From positions 124,001-188,000 of the forward strand of contig NZ_JAMDHK010000002.1 in the NCBI RefSeq assembly GCF_024721115.1: a stretch of 64,000 nt of DNA, written 5' to 3'. This document shows positions 41,013 to 50,767 of the stretch, one piece after another. This DNA is from Salipiger pentaromativorans (GTDB lineage Bacteria; Pseudomonadota; Alphaproteobacteria; Rhodobacterales; Rhodobacteraceae). A program made the translations under genes and the position numbers. Each line of letters starts with the position of its first letter. Position 1 is the first letter of the stretch. Below the pieces are notes generated by a model that did not search any database, was not told the origin of the DNA, and was given only the letters and a program-made list of their open reading frames with translations.

Positions 41013-41022
41013 CGGGATCCCC

Positions 41023-41676
41023 TCAGCGCGTGGTCTCGGTCAGGCGGCGCTTCACATAGGAGGTGACCGTGCCGATCATCGTGTCCATATGGGGCTCTTC
41101 GAAGAAGTGGCCCGAGCCCTCGATCTCCTCATGGGTGATCGTGATGCCCTTCTGATCCTTGAGCTTGTTCACCAGCGCCGTGGTGTCGGCGGGCGGCGCC
41201 ACGCGGTCGGCGGTGCCGTTGATGATCAGCCCCGAGGAGGGGCAGGGGGCGAGGAAGGAGAAATCGTACATGTTCGCGGGCGGCGAGACCGAGACGAATC
41301 CGGTGATCTCGGGCCGGCGCATCAGAAGCTGCATGCCGATCCAGGCGCCGAAGGAGAACCCCGCGACCCAGCAATGTTTGGAATTGTTGTTCATCGACTG
41401 CAGGTAGTCGAGCGCCGAGGCGGCATCGGACAGCTCACCGATGCCCTGGTCGTATTCGCCCTGGCTGCGGCCGACGCCGCGGAAATTGAACCGCAGCACC
41501 GTGAAGCCCATGTTGTAAAAGGCGTAGTGCAGGTTATAGACGACCTTGTTGTTCATCGTGCCGCCGAATTGCGGATGCGGATGCAGGATGATCGCGATCG
41601 GGGCGTCGTTTTCTTTCTGGGGATGATAGCGGCCTTCGAGGCGGCCTTCGGGTCCGGGAAAAATGACCTCGGGCAT
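41023..41676 (-). CDS. Alpha/beta hydrolase (COG2945-like)
   Basis: A 217-residue alpha/beta hydrolase. The start MPEVIFPGPE was preferred because AGGAG lies upstream; a GTG at 41703 is possible. The catalytic triad is likely Ser108 (GFSFGAW), Asp157 (NGTADRV) and His190 (GSGHFF). HPHPQFGGTMNNKVV and RFNFRGVGRSQG are hallmarks of the COG2945 group. Substrate unknown. It is the promoter-proximal gene of the operon, divergent from iscR. Confidence 0.85.
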   Translation of the reverse strand: MPEVIFPGPEGRLEGRYHPQKENDAPIAIILHPHPQFGGTMNNKVVYNLHYAFYNMGFTVLRFNFRGVGRSQGEYDQGIGELSDAASALDYLQSMNNNSKHCWVAGFSFGAWIGMQLLMRRPEITGFVSVSPPANMYDFSFLAPCPSSGLIINGTADRVAPPADTTALVNKLKDQKGITITHEEIEGSGHFFEEPHMDTMIGTVTSYVKRRLTETTR

Positions 41677-41712
41677 CGGTGCGGTGGGCTCCTGTAAGGG
41701 CACAGGCGTTTC

Positions 41713-41749
41713 TTGACGAAACTGCTCAGGTACCTTAGAACGGTTCTAA
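41713..41749 (+). promoter_or_regulatory. iscR-suf promoter with Irr/ICE-like palindrome
   Basis: TTGACG (41713) and TAGAAC (41736) form a -35/-10 pair with 17-bp spacing. The perfect 15-bp palindrome TTAGAACGGTTCTAA (41735-41749) overlaps the -10. It resembles the Irr/ICE iron-control element of alphaproteobacteria (TTAGAA-N3-TTCTAA). It probably represses the suf operon when iron is limiting or mediates IscR/Irr control. Confidence 0.6.
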
Positions 41750-41843
41750 TCCCCGGAGGCGGGTCCGGGAGGGCTGGATTGCAGATAGGCAATCGCCCCG
41801 GCAAGGTCAATCGTCAGGTCCGCGTGGGCCCGGGAGGAATGAT

Positions 41844-42305
41844 GTGAAACTGAGCACGAAGGGGCGTTATGCCATGGTGGCGCTGACCGACATCGCGCTG
41901 CAGCCCGAGGGCGATCTGGTGACACTGGGCGATATTTCGAAACGTCAGGACGTCTCGCTGCCCTATCTCGAGCAGTTGTTCGTCAAGCTGCGCCGCGCAG
42001 GGCTGGTGGCTTCGGTGCGCGGGCCCGGCGGCGGCTACCGGCTGGCCCGGCCGGCCTCGGAGATCCGGGTGGTCGATATTCTGGCCGCCGTGGACGAGAC
42101 CGTGGATGCGATGCACAAGGGCGCGGGGGCCAGCGGCGGCGCCTCGGGCAGCCGGGCGCAATCGCTCAGCAACCGGCTGTGGCAGAGCCTTTCGGCACAT
42201 GTCTATGTGTTTCTGCATCAGACCCGGCTGTCGGATGTTGTGGACAATTCGCTGGCGCCCTGTCCGGCGGTGCCCTCGCTCTTTTCGGTGGTGGATGAGG
42301 CCTGA
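41844..42305 (+). CDS. iscR: IscR-like Rrf2 family regulator without cluster cysteines
   Basis: A 153-residue Rrf2 regulator with a GTG start after GGGAGGAATG. The winged helix lies in residues 1-65 (KLSTKGRYAMVALTDIA, LPYLEQLFVKLRRAGLV, RGPGGGYRL). The region that carries three cluster cysteines in E. coli IscR is here HKGAGASGGASGSRAQS, with none. The only cysteine is Cys140 near the C terminus. A cysteine-poor IscR that still senses iron is known from Rhodobacter sphaeroides. It heads the suf operon and likely regulates it. Confidence 0.88.
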   Translation: MKLSTKGRYAMVALTDIALQPEGDLVTLGDISKRQDVSLPYLEQLFVKLRRAGLVASVRGPGGGYRLARPASEIRVVDILAAVDETVDAMHKGAGASGGASGSRAQSLSNRLWQSLSAHVYVFLHQTRLSDVVDNSLAPCPAVPSLFSVVDEA

Positions 42306-42324
42306 GGCCCGGCCTCGCGTCTTT

Positions 42325-42369
42325 CGGGGCGCTGCCCCGGACCCCAGAGTATTTATGAGAAAGATGAAA
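42325..42369. repeat. Roseobacter-type intergenic element
   Basis: A GGGGC-GCT-GCCCC hairpin followed by CGGACCCCAGAGTATTTATG and an A-rich tail, between iscR and the cysteine desulfurase gene. From memory, this hairpin plus GAGTATTTATG string recurs in many Rhodobacteraceae genomes. Its function is unknown. Confidence 0.45.
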
Positions 42370-42374
42370 GACAG

Positions 42375-43424
42375 GTGGCGGTGAGGCGGAGCTATCTCGA
42401 CTGGAATGCCACGGCACCGCTGCGGCCCGAGGCGCGCGCGGCGATGATCGCGGCCATGGATGTGGTGGGCAATCCGTCCTCGGTCCATGCAGAGGGGCGC
42501 GCGGCCAAGGGGCTGATGGAGCGGGCGCGGGCGCAGGTGGCAGAGGCCTTTGGCGCGGACGGGGCGGATGTGATCTTTGTCTCGGGGGCCACGGAAGCGG
42601 CGGCGCTGGCCTGCGCGGGGCGCGGGCTGAAAGGCGCGGCGATCGAGCATGACGCTGTGGCGGCCTGGATCGACCCGGTGCTGGCGGTGGATGCCCGTGG
42701 TCAGGTGGCGGTGACGGCGCCGGAGGAGACCGCGTTGCAGGCCGCCAATTCCGAGACCGGTGTGATCCAGGAACTGCCGCAGGGGCTGGCGGTGGTCGAT
42801 GCCACCCAGGCTTTCGGCAAGATCCCCTTTGCCTTCAACTGGGCGGGCTGCACCGCCGCGCTGATCTCGGCGCATAAGCTGGGCGGGCCCAAGGGAATCG
42901 GGGCGCTGGTGATCCGGCGCGGCACCGATCTTGCGGCGCAGCTCAGGGGCGGTGGGCAGGAGATGGGGCGCCGCGCAGGCACGGAAAACATCCCCGGAAT
43001 CGCAGGGTTTGGCGCCGCCGCCGAGGCCGCGGCCCGCGATTTGGCGCAGGAGCGCTGGAAAGGGGTGGAAAAACTTAGAAACATTCTAGAGAATGTCATT
43101 GCGGATCGCGCAAAAGAGACTATTTTTGTCGGGAATGACGTGCCGCGCCTGCCCAACACCTCCTGCTTTGTGGTGCCGGGCTGGAAGGGCGAGACGCAGG
43201 TGATGCAGATGGATCTGGCGGGCTTTGCGATCAGCGCCGGCTCGGCCTGCTCCAGCGGCAAGTTGCGCCCCTCCCGGGTGCTACAGGCGATGGGCCATGA
43301 CGACGAGACCGCACGTAGTGCGGTGCGGGTGAGTCTGGGGCCGGATGTCGCGGAGGAGGATGTGGTGCGCTTCGCCGAGGCCTGGCTGCATCAATACGAG
43401 AAATTCCGCGCCCGCGGCGCGTGA
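42375..43424 (+). CDS. Cysteine desulfurase, NifS/IscS-like (group I)
   Basis: A 349-residue PLP enzyme. Lys168 in SAHKLGGPKG holds PLP and Cys292 in ISAGSACSSGKLRPS is the persulfide-forming residue on the long mobile loop of group I enzymes. It is shorter than IscS (about 404). GTG at 42375 or 42381 are both possible starts. It follows iscR and precedes sufB, so it supplies sulfur for cluster assembly alongside the SufS at 49493. The stretch at 43075-43089 uses rare codons and carries an ICE-like palindrome. Confidence 0.87.
   Translation: MAVRRSYLDWNATAPLRPEARAAMIAAMDVVGNPSSVHAEGRAAKGLMERARAQVAEAFGADGADVIFVSGATEAAALACAGRGLKGAAIEHDAVAAWIDPVLAVDARGQVAVTAPEETALQAANSETGVIQELPQGLAVVDATQAFGKIPFAFNWAGCTAALISAHKLGGPKGIGALVIRRGTDLAAQLRGGGQEMGRRAGTENIPGIAGFGAAAEAAARDLAQERWKGVEKLRNILENVIADRAKETIFVGNDVPRLPNTSCFVVPGWKGETQVMQMDLAGFAISAGSACSSGKLRPSRVLQAMGHDDETARSAVRVSLGPDVAEEDVVRFAEAWLHQYEKFRARGA
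43075..43089. promoter_or_regulatory. Intragenic ICE-like near-palindrome in the desulfurase gene
   Basis: TTAGAAACATTCTAG matches the TTAGAA-N3-TTCTAA pattern of the iscR promoter except for its last base. It is encoded by unusual codons (AGA, ATT, CTA) in an otherwise GC-rich gene. It lies about 550 bp before sufB. Confidence 0.35.
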
Positions 43425-43434
43425 GGGGTAAAGC

Positions 43435-43609
43435 GCGCCGCCGGCGCCATGACGACTGGACCGCGCCTTCGGCGCTGCGAAGAACACCGCGCCTCCGGCG
43501 CTTTTGAACTGACGGCGCCTCCGGCGCTTGGAACACAGCGGCGCCTCCGGCGCTTGGAAACTTACGGCGCCTCCGGCGCCAGGGACGATTGAAACCGCGC
43601 CTCCGGCGC
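43435..43609. repeat. Array of seven small GC hairpins before sufB, 26-bp period
   Basis: Seven 13-bp hairpin units of the form GCGCCTCCGGCGC begin at 43435, 43463, 43489, 43515, 43541, 43567 and 43597. The second to sixth are spaced by exactly 26 bp, giving 13-bp spacers. The last ends 18 bp before the sufB ATG, leaving room for its AGGAG ribosome site. The spacers partly share TTGGAA- or GAACAC-like sequence. Confidence 0.85.
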
Positions 43610-43627
43610 GATGACAGGAGAAAGCAC

Positions 43628-45181
<1,554 letters not shown>

Positions 45182-45189
45182 CAGGTGGC

Positions 45190-45210
45190 GGTGGGCAGGA
45201 TTGCCCACCC
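45190..45210. repeat. GGTGGGCA inverted repeat (copy 2)
   Basis: GGTGGGCA and TGCCCACC flank a 4-nt centre, 9 bp after the sufB stop and followed by TAC. It matches the element after lpdA at 39974-39994. Confidence 0.6.
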
Positions 45211-45226
45211 TACGCAGGGGAACGTC

Positions 45227-45421
45227 ATGATCCAGCAACTGGCCATTCAATCGCTTGGCGCCGGGGTCGGTGTCTTTATCGGGGTCCTCATCGGGCTGAG
45301 CATCCGCAAGCGCAAGGGGCGGACCGACGGGCTGCTTGGCGGATCGGTCTTCGTCACCGCAAGCGCAGCGGCGGGGCTGGCGATGATCGTCATGATGGCG
45401 ATGAAATACCTGACCTCATAA
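45227..45421 (+). CDS. Small two-helix membrane protein (64 aa)
   Basis: A short protein starting [19 protein letters not shown]; the upstream in-frame codons run through the inverted repeat and are not used. Two membrane helices flank a basic loop (RKRKGRTDG). I do not recognise the family. It lies within the suf operon between sufB and the YbjQ gene. Confidence 0.6.
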   Translation: MIQQLAIQSLGAGVGVFIGVLIGLSIRKRKGRTDGLLGGSVFVTASAAAGLAMIVMMAMKYLTS

Positions 45422-45461
45422 ATCGTGTGAGGATCTTGTGGTAAATCCTTGGAGTAAAAGC

Positions 45462-45776
45462 ATGATCGTGACAACGACCAACGCTGTCGAAGGCCATGCC
45501 ATCACCGCCTACAAGGGCATCGTGGTGGGCGAGGCGATCATGGGCGCCAATGTGGTGCGCGATGTCTTCGCGCAGATCACCGACATCGTCGGGGGCCGGT
45601 CCGGCGCCTATGAAAGCAAGTTGCAGGATGCCCGGGAAACCGCGCTGCGCGAGCTCGAGGAGCGCGCCGCGGCGCTTGGCGCGAATGCGGTGGTCGGCGT
45701 CGATCTGGATTACGAGGTGGTCGGAAACTCCATGCTGATGGTGTCGGCTTCGGGCACGGCGGTGGTGATCGCGTGA
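45462..45776 (+). CDS. YbjQ/UPF0145 family protein
   Basis: A 104-residue protein, start [11 protein letters not shown], the usual start and length of YbjQ-type heavy-metal-binding domain proteins. Typical blocks are [51 protein letters not shown]. The fold forms a pentamer-like ring in known structures; function is not established. It overlaps the next gene by 4 bp. Confidence 0.85.
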   Translation: MIVTTTNAVEGHAITAYKGIVVGEAIMGANVVRDVFAQITDIVGGRSGAYESKLQDARETALRELEERAAALGANAVVGVDLDYEVVGNSMLMVSASGTAVVIA

Positions 45777-46375
45777 GTGTTGAGGCGCCCATATCGCGCC
45801 CCGAGCTGACCATGCCCGAGGCCGAGGCCGCGCTGCTGCGCGACCACTATGCGCGCGCCGGTGTCATCCTCGAATACGGTTCGGGCGGGTCCACCGTGTA
45901 TGCCTCGGAACTGACTGGAAAGACGGTGTTTTCGGTGGAAAGCGACCGGGATTGGGCGCAGATGATGCGCCGCTGGTTTGCCGAGAACCCGCCGGTGGCG
46001 GGCACCGAGGTCGATGTGATCTGGTCCGATGTCGGCCCCACCAGGGAATGGGGGCGCCCGGTCGATGACAGCGAATGGCGCCGCTGGCCGCGCTATCCGT
46101 TCGAGGTCTGGGGGCTGCCCGAGTTCCGGCACCCCGATGTGGTGCTGGTCGATGGCCGGTTCCGCGAGGGCTGTGCCCTGGCCACCGCGTTCTTGGCCGA
46201 GCGCCCGCTGGTGCTGCTCTTCGACGATTACGCGGAGCGCACGCAATATCACAAGGTCGAGGAGTTTCTCGGCCAGCCAGACATGACCGGGCGCATGGCC
46301 CGGTTCGAGATCACCCCGCAGCCGGTGCCGCCCAAGCGGCTGCTGCGGATCATGCAGTTGACCATGCGGCCCTGA
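45773..46375 (+). CDS. Methyltransferase-like Rossmann protein, unknown function
   Basis: A 200-residue protein with a GTG start that overlaps the YbjQ stop. [17 protein letters not shown] resembles SAM motif I, and [19 protein letters not shown] is a downstream Rossmann strand-helix, as in glycosyl/methyltransferase-like proteins of roseobacters. No membrane segment is seen. The substrate is not evident. It lies 19 bp before sufC. Confidence 0.6.
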   Translation: MSVEAPISRPELTMPEAEAALLRDHYARAGVILEYGSGGSTVYASELTGKTVFSVESDRDWAQMMRRWFAENPPVAGTEVDVIWSDVGPTREWGRPVDDSEWRRWPRYPFEVWGLPEFRHPDVVLVDGRFREGCALATAFLAERPLVLLFDDYAERTQYHKVEEFLGQPDMTGRMARFEITPQPVPPKRLLRIMQLTMRP

Positions 46376-46394
46376 GGTTCGCGAGGAGAGAAAA

Positions 46395-47150
46395 ATGCTG
46401 GAAATCAAAAACCTGCAAGTGAAACTTGAAGAAGAGGATAAGCAGATCCTCAAAGGTGTGGACCTGACCGTCGAGGCGGGCAAGGTGCATGCGATCATGG
46501 GGCCGAACGGCTCGGGCAAATCGACGCTGTCCTATGTGCTGTCCGGCAAGGACGGCTATGAGGTGACCGGCGGCGAAGCCTCGCTCGATGGCGCGGACCT
46601 GCTGGAGATGGAGCCGGAAGAGCGCGCCGCCGCAGGCCTGTTCCTGGCGTTCCAGTACCCTGTCGAGATCCCCGGTGTGGGCAACATGACCTTCCTGCGC
46701 ACCGCCGTGAACTCGCAGCGCAAGGCGCGCGGGGAGGAGGAGATGTCCTCGACCGAGTTCCTCAAGACCGTGCGCGAAAAGGCCAAGTCGCTCAAGATCG
46801 ACGCCGAGATGCTGAAGCGTCCGGTCAATGTGGGCTTTTCGGGCGGTGAGAAAAAGCGCAACGAAATCCTCCAGATGGCGATGCTGGAACCGAAGATGTG
46901 CATTCTCGACGAGACCGACTCGGGCCTCGATGTGGATGCCATGAAGCTGGTCGCCGATGGCGTGAACGCGCTGCGCTCCGAGGGGCGCGGCTTTCTGGTG
47001 ATCACTCACTATCAGCGCCTGCTCGACCATATCAAACCGGATGTGGTGCACATCATGTATGACGGCCGGATCATCAAGACCGGCGGCCCCGAGCTGGCGC
47101 TCGAGGTCGAGAACGAGGGCTACGCGCATCTGATCGAGGAGGAGGCGTAA
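46395..47150 (+). CDS. sufC: SufC, Fe-S assembly ATPase
   Basis: A 251-residue ABC-type ATPase. Walker A is GPNGSGKST (36-44), the SufC-specific signature NVGFSGGEKKRNEI and Walker B CILDETDSGLDVDA. SufC drives conformational change of SufBD. GAGGAGAG precedes the ATG. Its stop shares a base with the sufD start. Confidence 0.95.
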   Translation: MLEIKNLQVKLEEEDKQILKGVDLTVEAGKVHAIMGPNGSGKSTLSYVLSGKDGYEVTGGEASLDGADLLEMEPEERAAAGLFLAFQYPVEIPGVGNMTFLRTAVNSQRKARGEEEMSSTEFLKTVREKAKSLKIDAEMLKRPVNVGFSGGEKKRNEILQMAMLEPKMCILDETDSGLDVDAMKLVADGVNALRSEGRGFLVITHYQRLLDHIKPDVVHIMYDGRIIKTGGPELALEVENEGYAHLIEEEA

Positions 47151-48427
47151 TGGCACTTCCGCAACCGAAACTGGATGCGACCGAGGCGCGGATTGCCGCG
47201 CTGAGCCTGCCGGAAAGCGGCTGGTCGGCGCCGGCGCGCGCCTCGGCGCTGGCGCGGCTGCGGGGCATGGGGCTGCCCGGCGCGCGTGACGAATATTGGA
47301 AATACACCCGGCCCGAGACGCTGACCGCGCCGGCGGCGCCGAAGGCGGCGCTGTTCGAGACCGGCGAGAGGCTGGTCTTCGACGGCATGGACCGGCTGAA
47401 GATCGTCTTTGTGGACGGGGTGTTCGACGCCGAGGCCTCCGACCCGCTGGCGCTTGAGGGGGTGGAGTTCGCCCGTCTGGCCGACAGCGCCGATATTCAC
47501 TGGGCGCAGGATCTTTACGGCACGCTGGAAGAGGCCGGCCAGACCCCGGTCGAACGGCCGCTGGCCGCGCTCAACACCGCCTTCGCCAGCGATGGCATCC
47601 TGATGCGCGTCACCGGCAGGGTCCTGAAACCTGTCAGCCTGATTTACTACCATAAATCAGACGCTTCCGATGCGATCTTGCATCATGTCATCAAGGTCGA
47701 GGAGGGCGGCGACATCACCGTTCTCGAAAACGGCCCGGCCGCCGCGCGGTTCAACAAGGTGATGGAGGTCGAGGTCGCCGACAAGGCGGGATTCCACCAT
47801 GTCCGCGCCCAGGGCCGCGACCACGAGCGCCGCGCCGCCACGCATATCTTTGCGCGGCTCGGCACCGAGAGCACCTTCAAGACCTTCACGCTCACCATGA
47901 ACGGCGTGCTGACCCGCAACGAATGCGTGATCGAGCTGACCGGCGACGATGCCGTCTGCCACGTTGCGGGCGCCTGCATGGGCGATGGCGATTTCCACCA
48001 CGACGACACGGTGTTCATCACCCATGACGCGGTGAATTGCGAAAGCCGGCAGGTGTTCAAGAAGGTGCTGCGCAATGGTGCCACCGGCGTGTTCCAGGGC
48101 AAGATCCTGGTGAAACCCGGCGCGCAGAAGACCGACGGCTATCAGATCAGCCAGTCGCTTCTGCTCGACGGCGACAGCCAGTTCCTCGCCAAGCCGGAAC
48201 TCGAGATCTATGCCGATGACGTGGCCTGTTCGCATGGCTCCACATCGGGGGCGATCGACGAGGAAGGGCTGTTCTATCTGCGCGCCCGCGGTCTGCCGCG
48301 GGGCATCGCCGAGGATCTTCTGACCATCGCCTTCATCGCCGAGGCGGTGCAGGAGATCGAGGACGAGGCGTTGCAGGAGGAAATCGTCGGCCGCGTCGAG
48401 GCCTGGCTGACCCGGCGGCGCGGCTGA
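47150..48427 (+). CDS. sufD: SufD, Fe-S assembly scaffold subunit
   Basis: A 425-residue SufD. A helical N-terminal domain (ALARLRGMGLPGARDEYWKYTRPETL) is followed by the beta-helical core, with VFQGKILVKPGAQKTDGYQ and DVACSHGSTSGAIDEEGLFYLRARG near the C terminus including a conserved His. It pairs with SufB. It overlaps the next gene by 1 bp. Confidence 0.93.
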   Translation: MALPQPKLDATEARIAALSLPESGWSAPARASALARLRGMGLPGARDEYWKYTRPETLTAPAAPKAALFETGERLVFDGMDRLKIVFVDGVFDAEASDPLALEGVEFARLADSADIHWAQDLYGTLEEAGQTPVERPLAALNTAFASDGILMRVTGRVLKPVSLIYYHKSDASDAILHHVIKVEEGGDITVLENGPAAARFNKVMEVEVADKAGFHHVRAQGRDHERRAATHIFARLGTESTFKTFTLTMNGVLTRNECVIELTGDDAVCHVAGACMGDGDFHHDDTVFITHDAVNCESRQVFKKVLRNGATGVFQGKILVKPGAQKTDGYQISQSLLLDGDSQFLAKPELEIYADDVACSHGSTSGAIDEEGLFYLRARGLPRGIAEDLLTIAFIAEAVQEIEDEALQEEIVGRVEAWLTRRRG

Positions 48428-48915
48428 TGTCGCTCTCGCGCGAGATCGTGGCCACCTACCGGGGGCCCGGCGCCGTCGTGGCGCGGCTACTCGCGCAGGG
48501 CCCGCGCGAGGACCGGGCCTTGATGCTCGTCATGGCGGCCTGCGGGCTGTTCTTTATCGCGCAGATGCCGGCGCTGTCCCGGCAGGCCCATCTGGCGGGC
48601 AGCGAGCTGAACCCGCTTCTGGGCGGTGCGCTGCTGGCTTGGCTGGTGATCGCGCCGCTGCTGTTCTACCTGATCGCCTTTCTGAGCCATCTCGTGGCCC
48701 GGGTGCTGGGCGGCAGGGGCACGGGCTATGGCGCACGGCTGGCGCTGTTCTGGGCGCTGCTGGCCTCGGCGCCGCTGGTGCTTCTGAACGGGCTGGTGGC
48801 CGGGTTTCTCGGCACCGGGCCGCAGCTCAGCCTTGTGGGGCTGCTGTGGTTCGCGGTGTTCCTGTGGTTCTGGCTGGGCGGGATGCGCGCGGTGCAGAAG
48901 GCGGCGGCGGCATGA
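48427..48915 (+). CDS. YIP1-family membrane protein (first of pair)
   Basis: A 162-residue protein with about four membrane helices after a soluble N terminus (LSREIVATYRGPGAVVARLL). Length and pattern fit the YIP1/DUF1282 type seen in roseobacters. Function unknown. It is tightly embedded in the suf operon: 1-bp overlap with sufD and 4-bp overlap with its partner. Confidence 0.65.
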   Translation: MSLSREIVATYRGPGAVVARLLAQGPREDRALMLVMAACGLFFIAQMPALSRQAHLAGSELNPLLGGALLAWLVIAPLLFYLIAFLSHLVARVLGGRGTGYGARLALFWALLASAPLVLLNGLVAGFLGTGPQLSLVGLLWFAVFLWFWLGGMRAVQKAAAA

Positions 48916-49493
48916 CCGGCGCGGCGCTTGCGCGCCTGGCGTGGCAGACGCTGGTCGCCCCGCGTGAGGTGGCGCAGACGTTGCTGTCGCTACGGCTGTC
49001 GCAAGAGACGATCCTGACGGCGCTGGCGCTGGTCGTGGTGCTGAACGCGCTGGTGATCGGTGCCATGCAGGCGGCGGGGCTGACCGGTGCCGCCGTGCCG
49101 GTCATGCTGGGCCCGCTGCCGATCGCGGCCCTGCTGGCGGCGATGCTGACCGCGTCGATCCTGTTCATGACCTGGGCCGGCCGGCTCATGGGCGGGCAGG
49201 GCCGCAGCGAGGATGTGGCGCTGCTGCTGGCCTGGCTACAGGGGCTGCGCGTGGTGGCACAGCTTGTCGTGGCCGTTGCCTCGGTTCTGTCGGGCGCGCT
49301 GGCGTCGCTTGCGGTCGTGGCGACGCTGATCGCCGGGACCTGGATCCTGATCAACTTTCTCGATGTCGCGCATGGGTTCGGCAACCTGTTCCGGGCGCTG
49401 ATGGTGCTGGTCTTCGGCTCTGTCCTGCTGATCTTTGCGCTGACCGTCATTTTCTCCCTGCTGGGAGTCTCACCGAACGGGATGGCCGTCTGA
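48912..49493 (+). CDS. YIP1-family membrane protein (second of pair)
   Basis: A 193-residue protein, start MTGAALARLA chosen for its ATGA overlap. About five membrane helices follow a short amphipathic start (WQTLVAPREVAQTLLSLRL). The central GRLMGGQGRSEDVALLLAWLQGLR is typical of the YIP1 group. Together with the preceding protein it probably forms a membrane pair. Its last base is the first base of the sufS ATG. Confidence 0.7.
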   Translation: MTGAALARLAWQTLVAPREVAQTLLSLRLSQETILTALALVVVLNALVIGAMQAAGLTGAAVPVMLGPLPIAALLAAMLTASILFMTWAGRLMGGQGRSEDVALLLAWLQGLRVVAQLVVAVASVLSGALASLAVVATLIAGTWILINFLDVAHGFGNLFRALMVLVFGSVLLIFALTVIFSLLGVSPNGMAV

Positions 49494-50713
49494 TGTATGA
49501 TGTCTCCGAAATCCGCCGCGATTTTCCGATCCTTGCGCGCGAGGTGAACGGCAAGCCGCTGGTCTATCTCGACAACGGCGCCTCGGCGCAGAAGCCGCAA
49601 TGCGTGATCGACGCGGTGACGCGCGGCTATGCCGAGGAATATGCCAACGTCCACAGGGGGTTGCACTACCTTTCGAACCTCGCGACTGAGAAGTACGAAG
49701 GCGTGCGCGGCACTGTGGCGCGCTTTCTCGGCGTGCGCGACGAGGACGAGATCGTCTTCACTTCGGGCACCACCGAGGGGATCAATCTGGTGTCCTACGG
49801 CTGGGCGATGCCGCGGCTTCAGCCCGGCGACGAGATCGTGCTGTCGGTCATGGAACACCACGCCAATATCGTGCCCTGGCATTTCCTGCGTGAACGCCAG
49901 GGGGTGGTGCTGAAATGGGTCGATGTGGATGCCACTGGCGCGCTCGACCCGCAAAAGGTGATAGATGCCATCGGACCCAGGACCAAGCTCGTCGCGATCA
50001 CCCATCTGTCGAACGTGCTGGGCACCGTGGTGGATGTGACCGCGATCTGCGCGGCGGCCCGCGATCGGGGCGTGCCGGTGCTGGTCGATGGTTCGCAGGG
50101 GGCGGTGCACATGCCGGTGAATGTCGAGGAGATCGGCTGCGATTTCTACGCCATCACCGGGCACAAGCTCTACGGGCCCTCGGGCTCGGGGGCGATCTAT
50201 ATCCGCAAGGAGCGCATGGCCGAGATGCGCCCCTTCCTCGGCGGCGGCGACATGATCCGCGAGGTGCATAAGGACAGCGTGACCTATGCCGATCCGCCGA
50301 TGAAATTCGAGGCCGGCACGCCCGGCATCGTGCAGCAGATCGGCATGGGGGTGGCGCTGGAATACCTCATGGATCTGGGTATGGAGAACGTGGCCGCGCA
50401 TGAGGCGCGCATCGCCTCTTATGCCAAGGCCCGTCTGGGCGGGATCAACTGGCTTCAGGTGCAGGGCCACGCACCGGGCAAGGCGGCGATCTTCTCCTTC
50501 ACGCTCGAGGGTGCGGCCCATGCGCATGACATCTCGACGATCCTCGACAAGAAGGGGGTTGCGGTGCGTGCGGGGCATCACTGCGCCGGGCCGCTGATGG
50601 ACCACCTGGGCGTTTCGGCCACCTGCCGCGCCTCCTTTGGCCTCTACAACACCGAGGAGGAGGTCGACGCGTTGGTCGAGGCGCTGGAGCTGGCGCACGA
50701 GCTTTTCGGCTGA
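49493..50713 (+). CDS. sufS: SufS, cysteine desulfurase (group II)
   Basis: A 406-residue PLP enzyme. Lys225 in ITGHKLYGPSG binds PLP and Cys378 in VSATCRASFG is the active cysteine of group II desulfurases. GVAVRAGHHCAGP-like sequence precedes it. SufS passes persulfide sulfur to the SufBCD scaffold, normally with SufE or SufU, neither of which is seen here. It ends the operon, followed by a terminator. Confidence 0.94.
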   Translation: MYDVSEIRRDFPILAREVNGKPLVYLDNGASAQKPQCVIDAVTRGYAEEYANVHRGLHYLSNLATEKYEGVRGTVARFLGVRDEDEIVFTSGTTEGINLVSYGWAMPRLQPGDEIVLSVMEHHANIVPWHFLRERQGVVLKWVDVDATGALDPQKVIDAIGPRTKLVAITHLSNVLGTVVDVTAICAAARDRGVPVLVDGSQGAVHMPVNVEEIGCDFYAITGHKLYGPSGSGAIYIRKERMAEMRPFLGGGDMIREVHKDSVTYADPPMKFEAGTPGIVQQIGMGVALEYLMDLGMENVAAHEARIASYAKARLGGINWLQVQGHAPGKAAIFSFTLEGAAHAHDISTILDKKGVAVRAGHHCAGPLMDHLGVSATCRASFGLYNTEEEVDALVEALELAHELFG

Positions 50714-50729
50714 GCCCGCCACGGGCGAT

Positions 50730-50753
50730 GCGCCCCGGATCGGTCCGGGGCGC
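50730..50753. terminator. Bidirectional terminator between sufS and the peroxidase gene
   Basis: GCGCCCCGGA (50730-50739) pairs with TCCGGGGCGC (50744-50753) around a 4-nt loop, midway between two convergent genes. No T-tract is present on either side, so termination strength is uncertain. Confidence 0.6.
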
Positions 50754-50767
50754 GCGCTGCCGTTCGG

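Noticed and set aside
43425-43627. CRISPR-like array before sufB
   Set aside because: The repeat is 13 bp and the spacers 13 bp, the units are self-complementary and no cas genes are near. It is a hairpin array.
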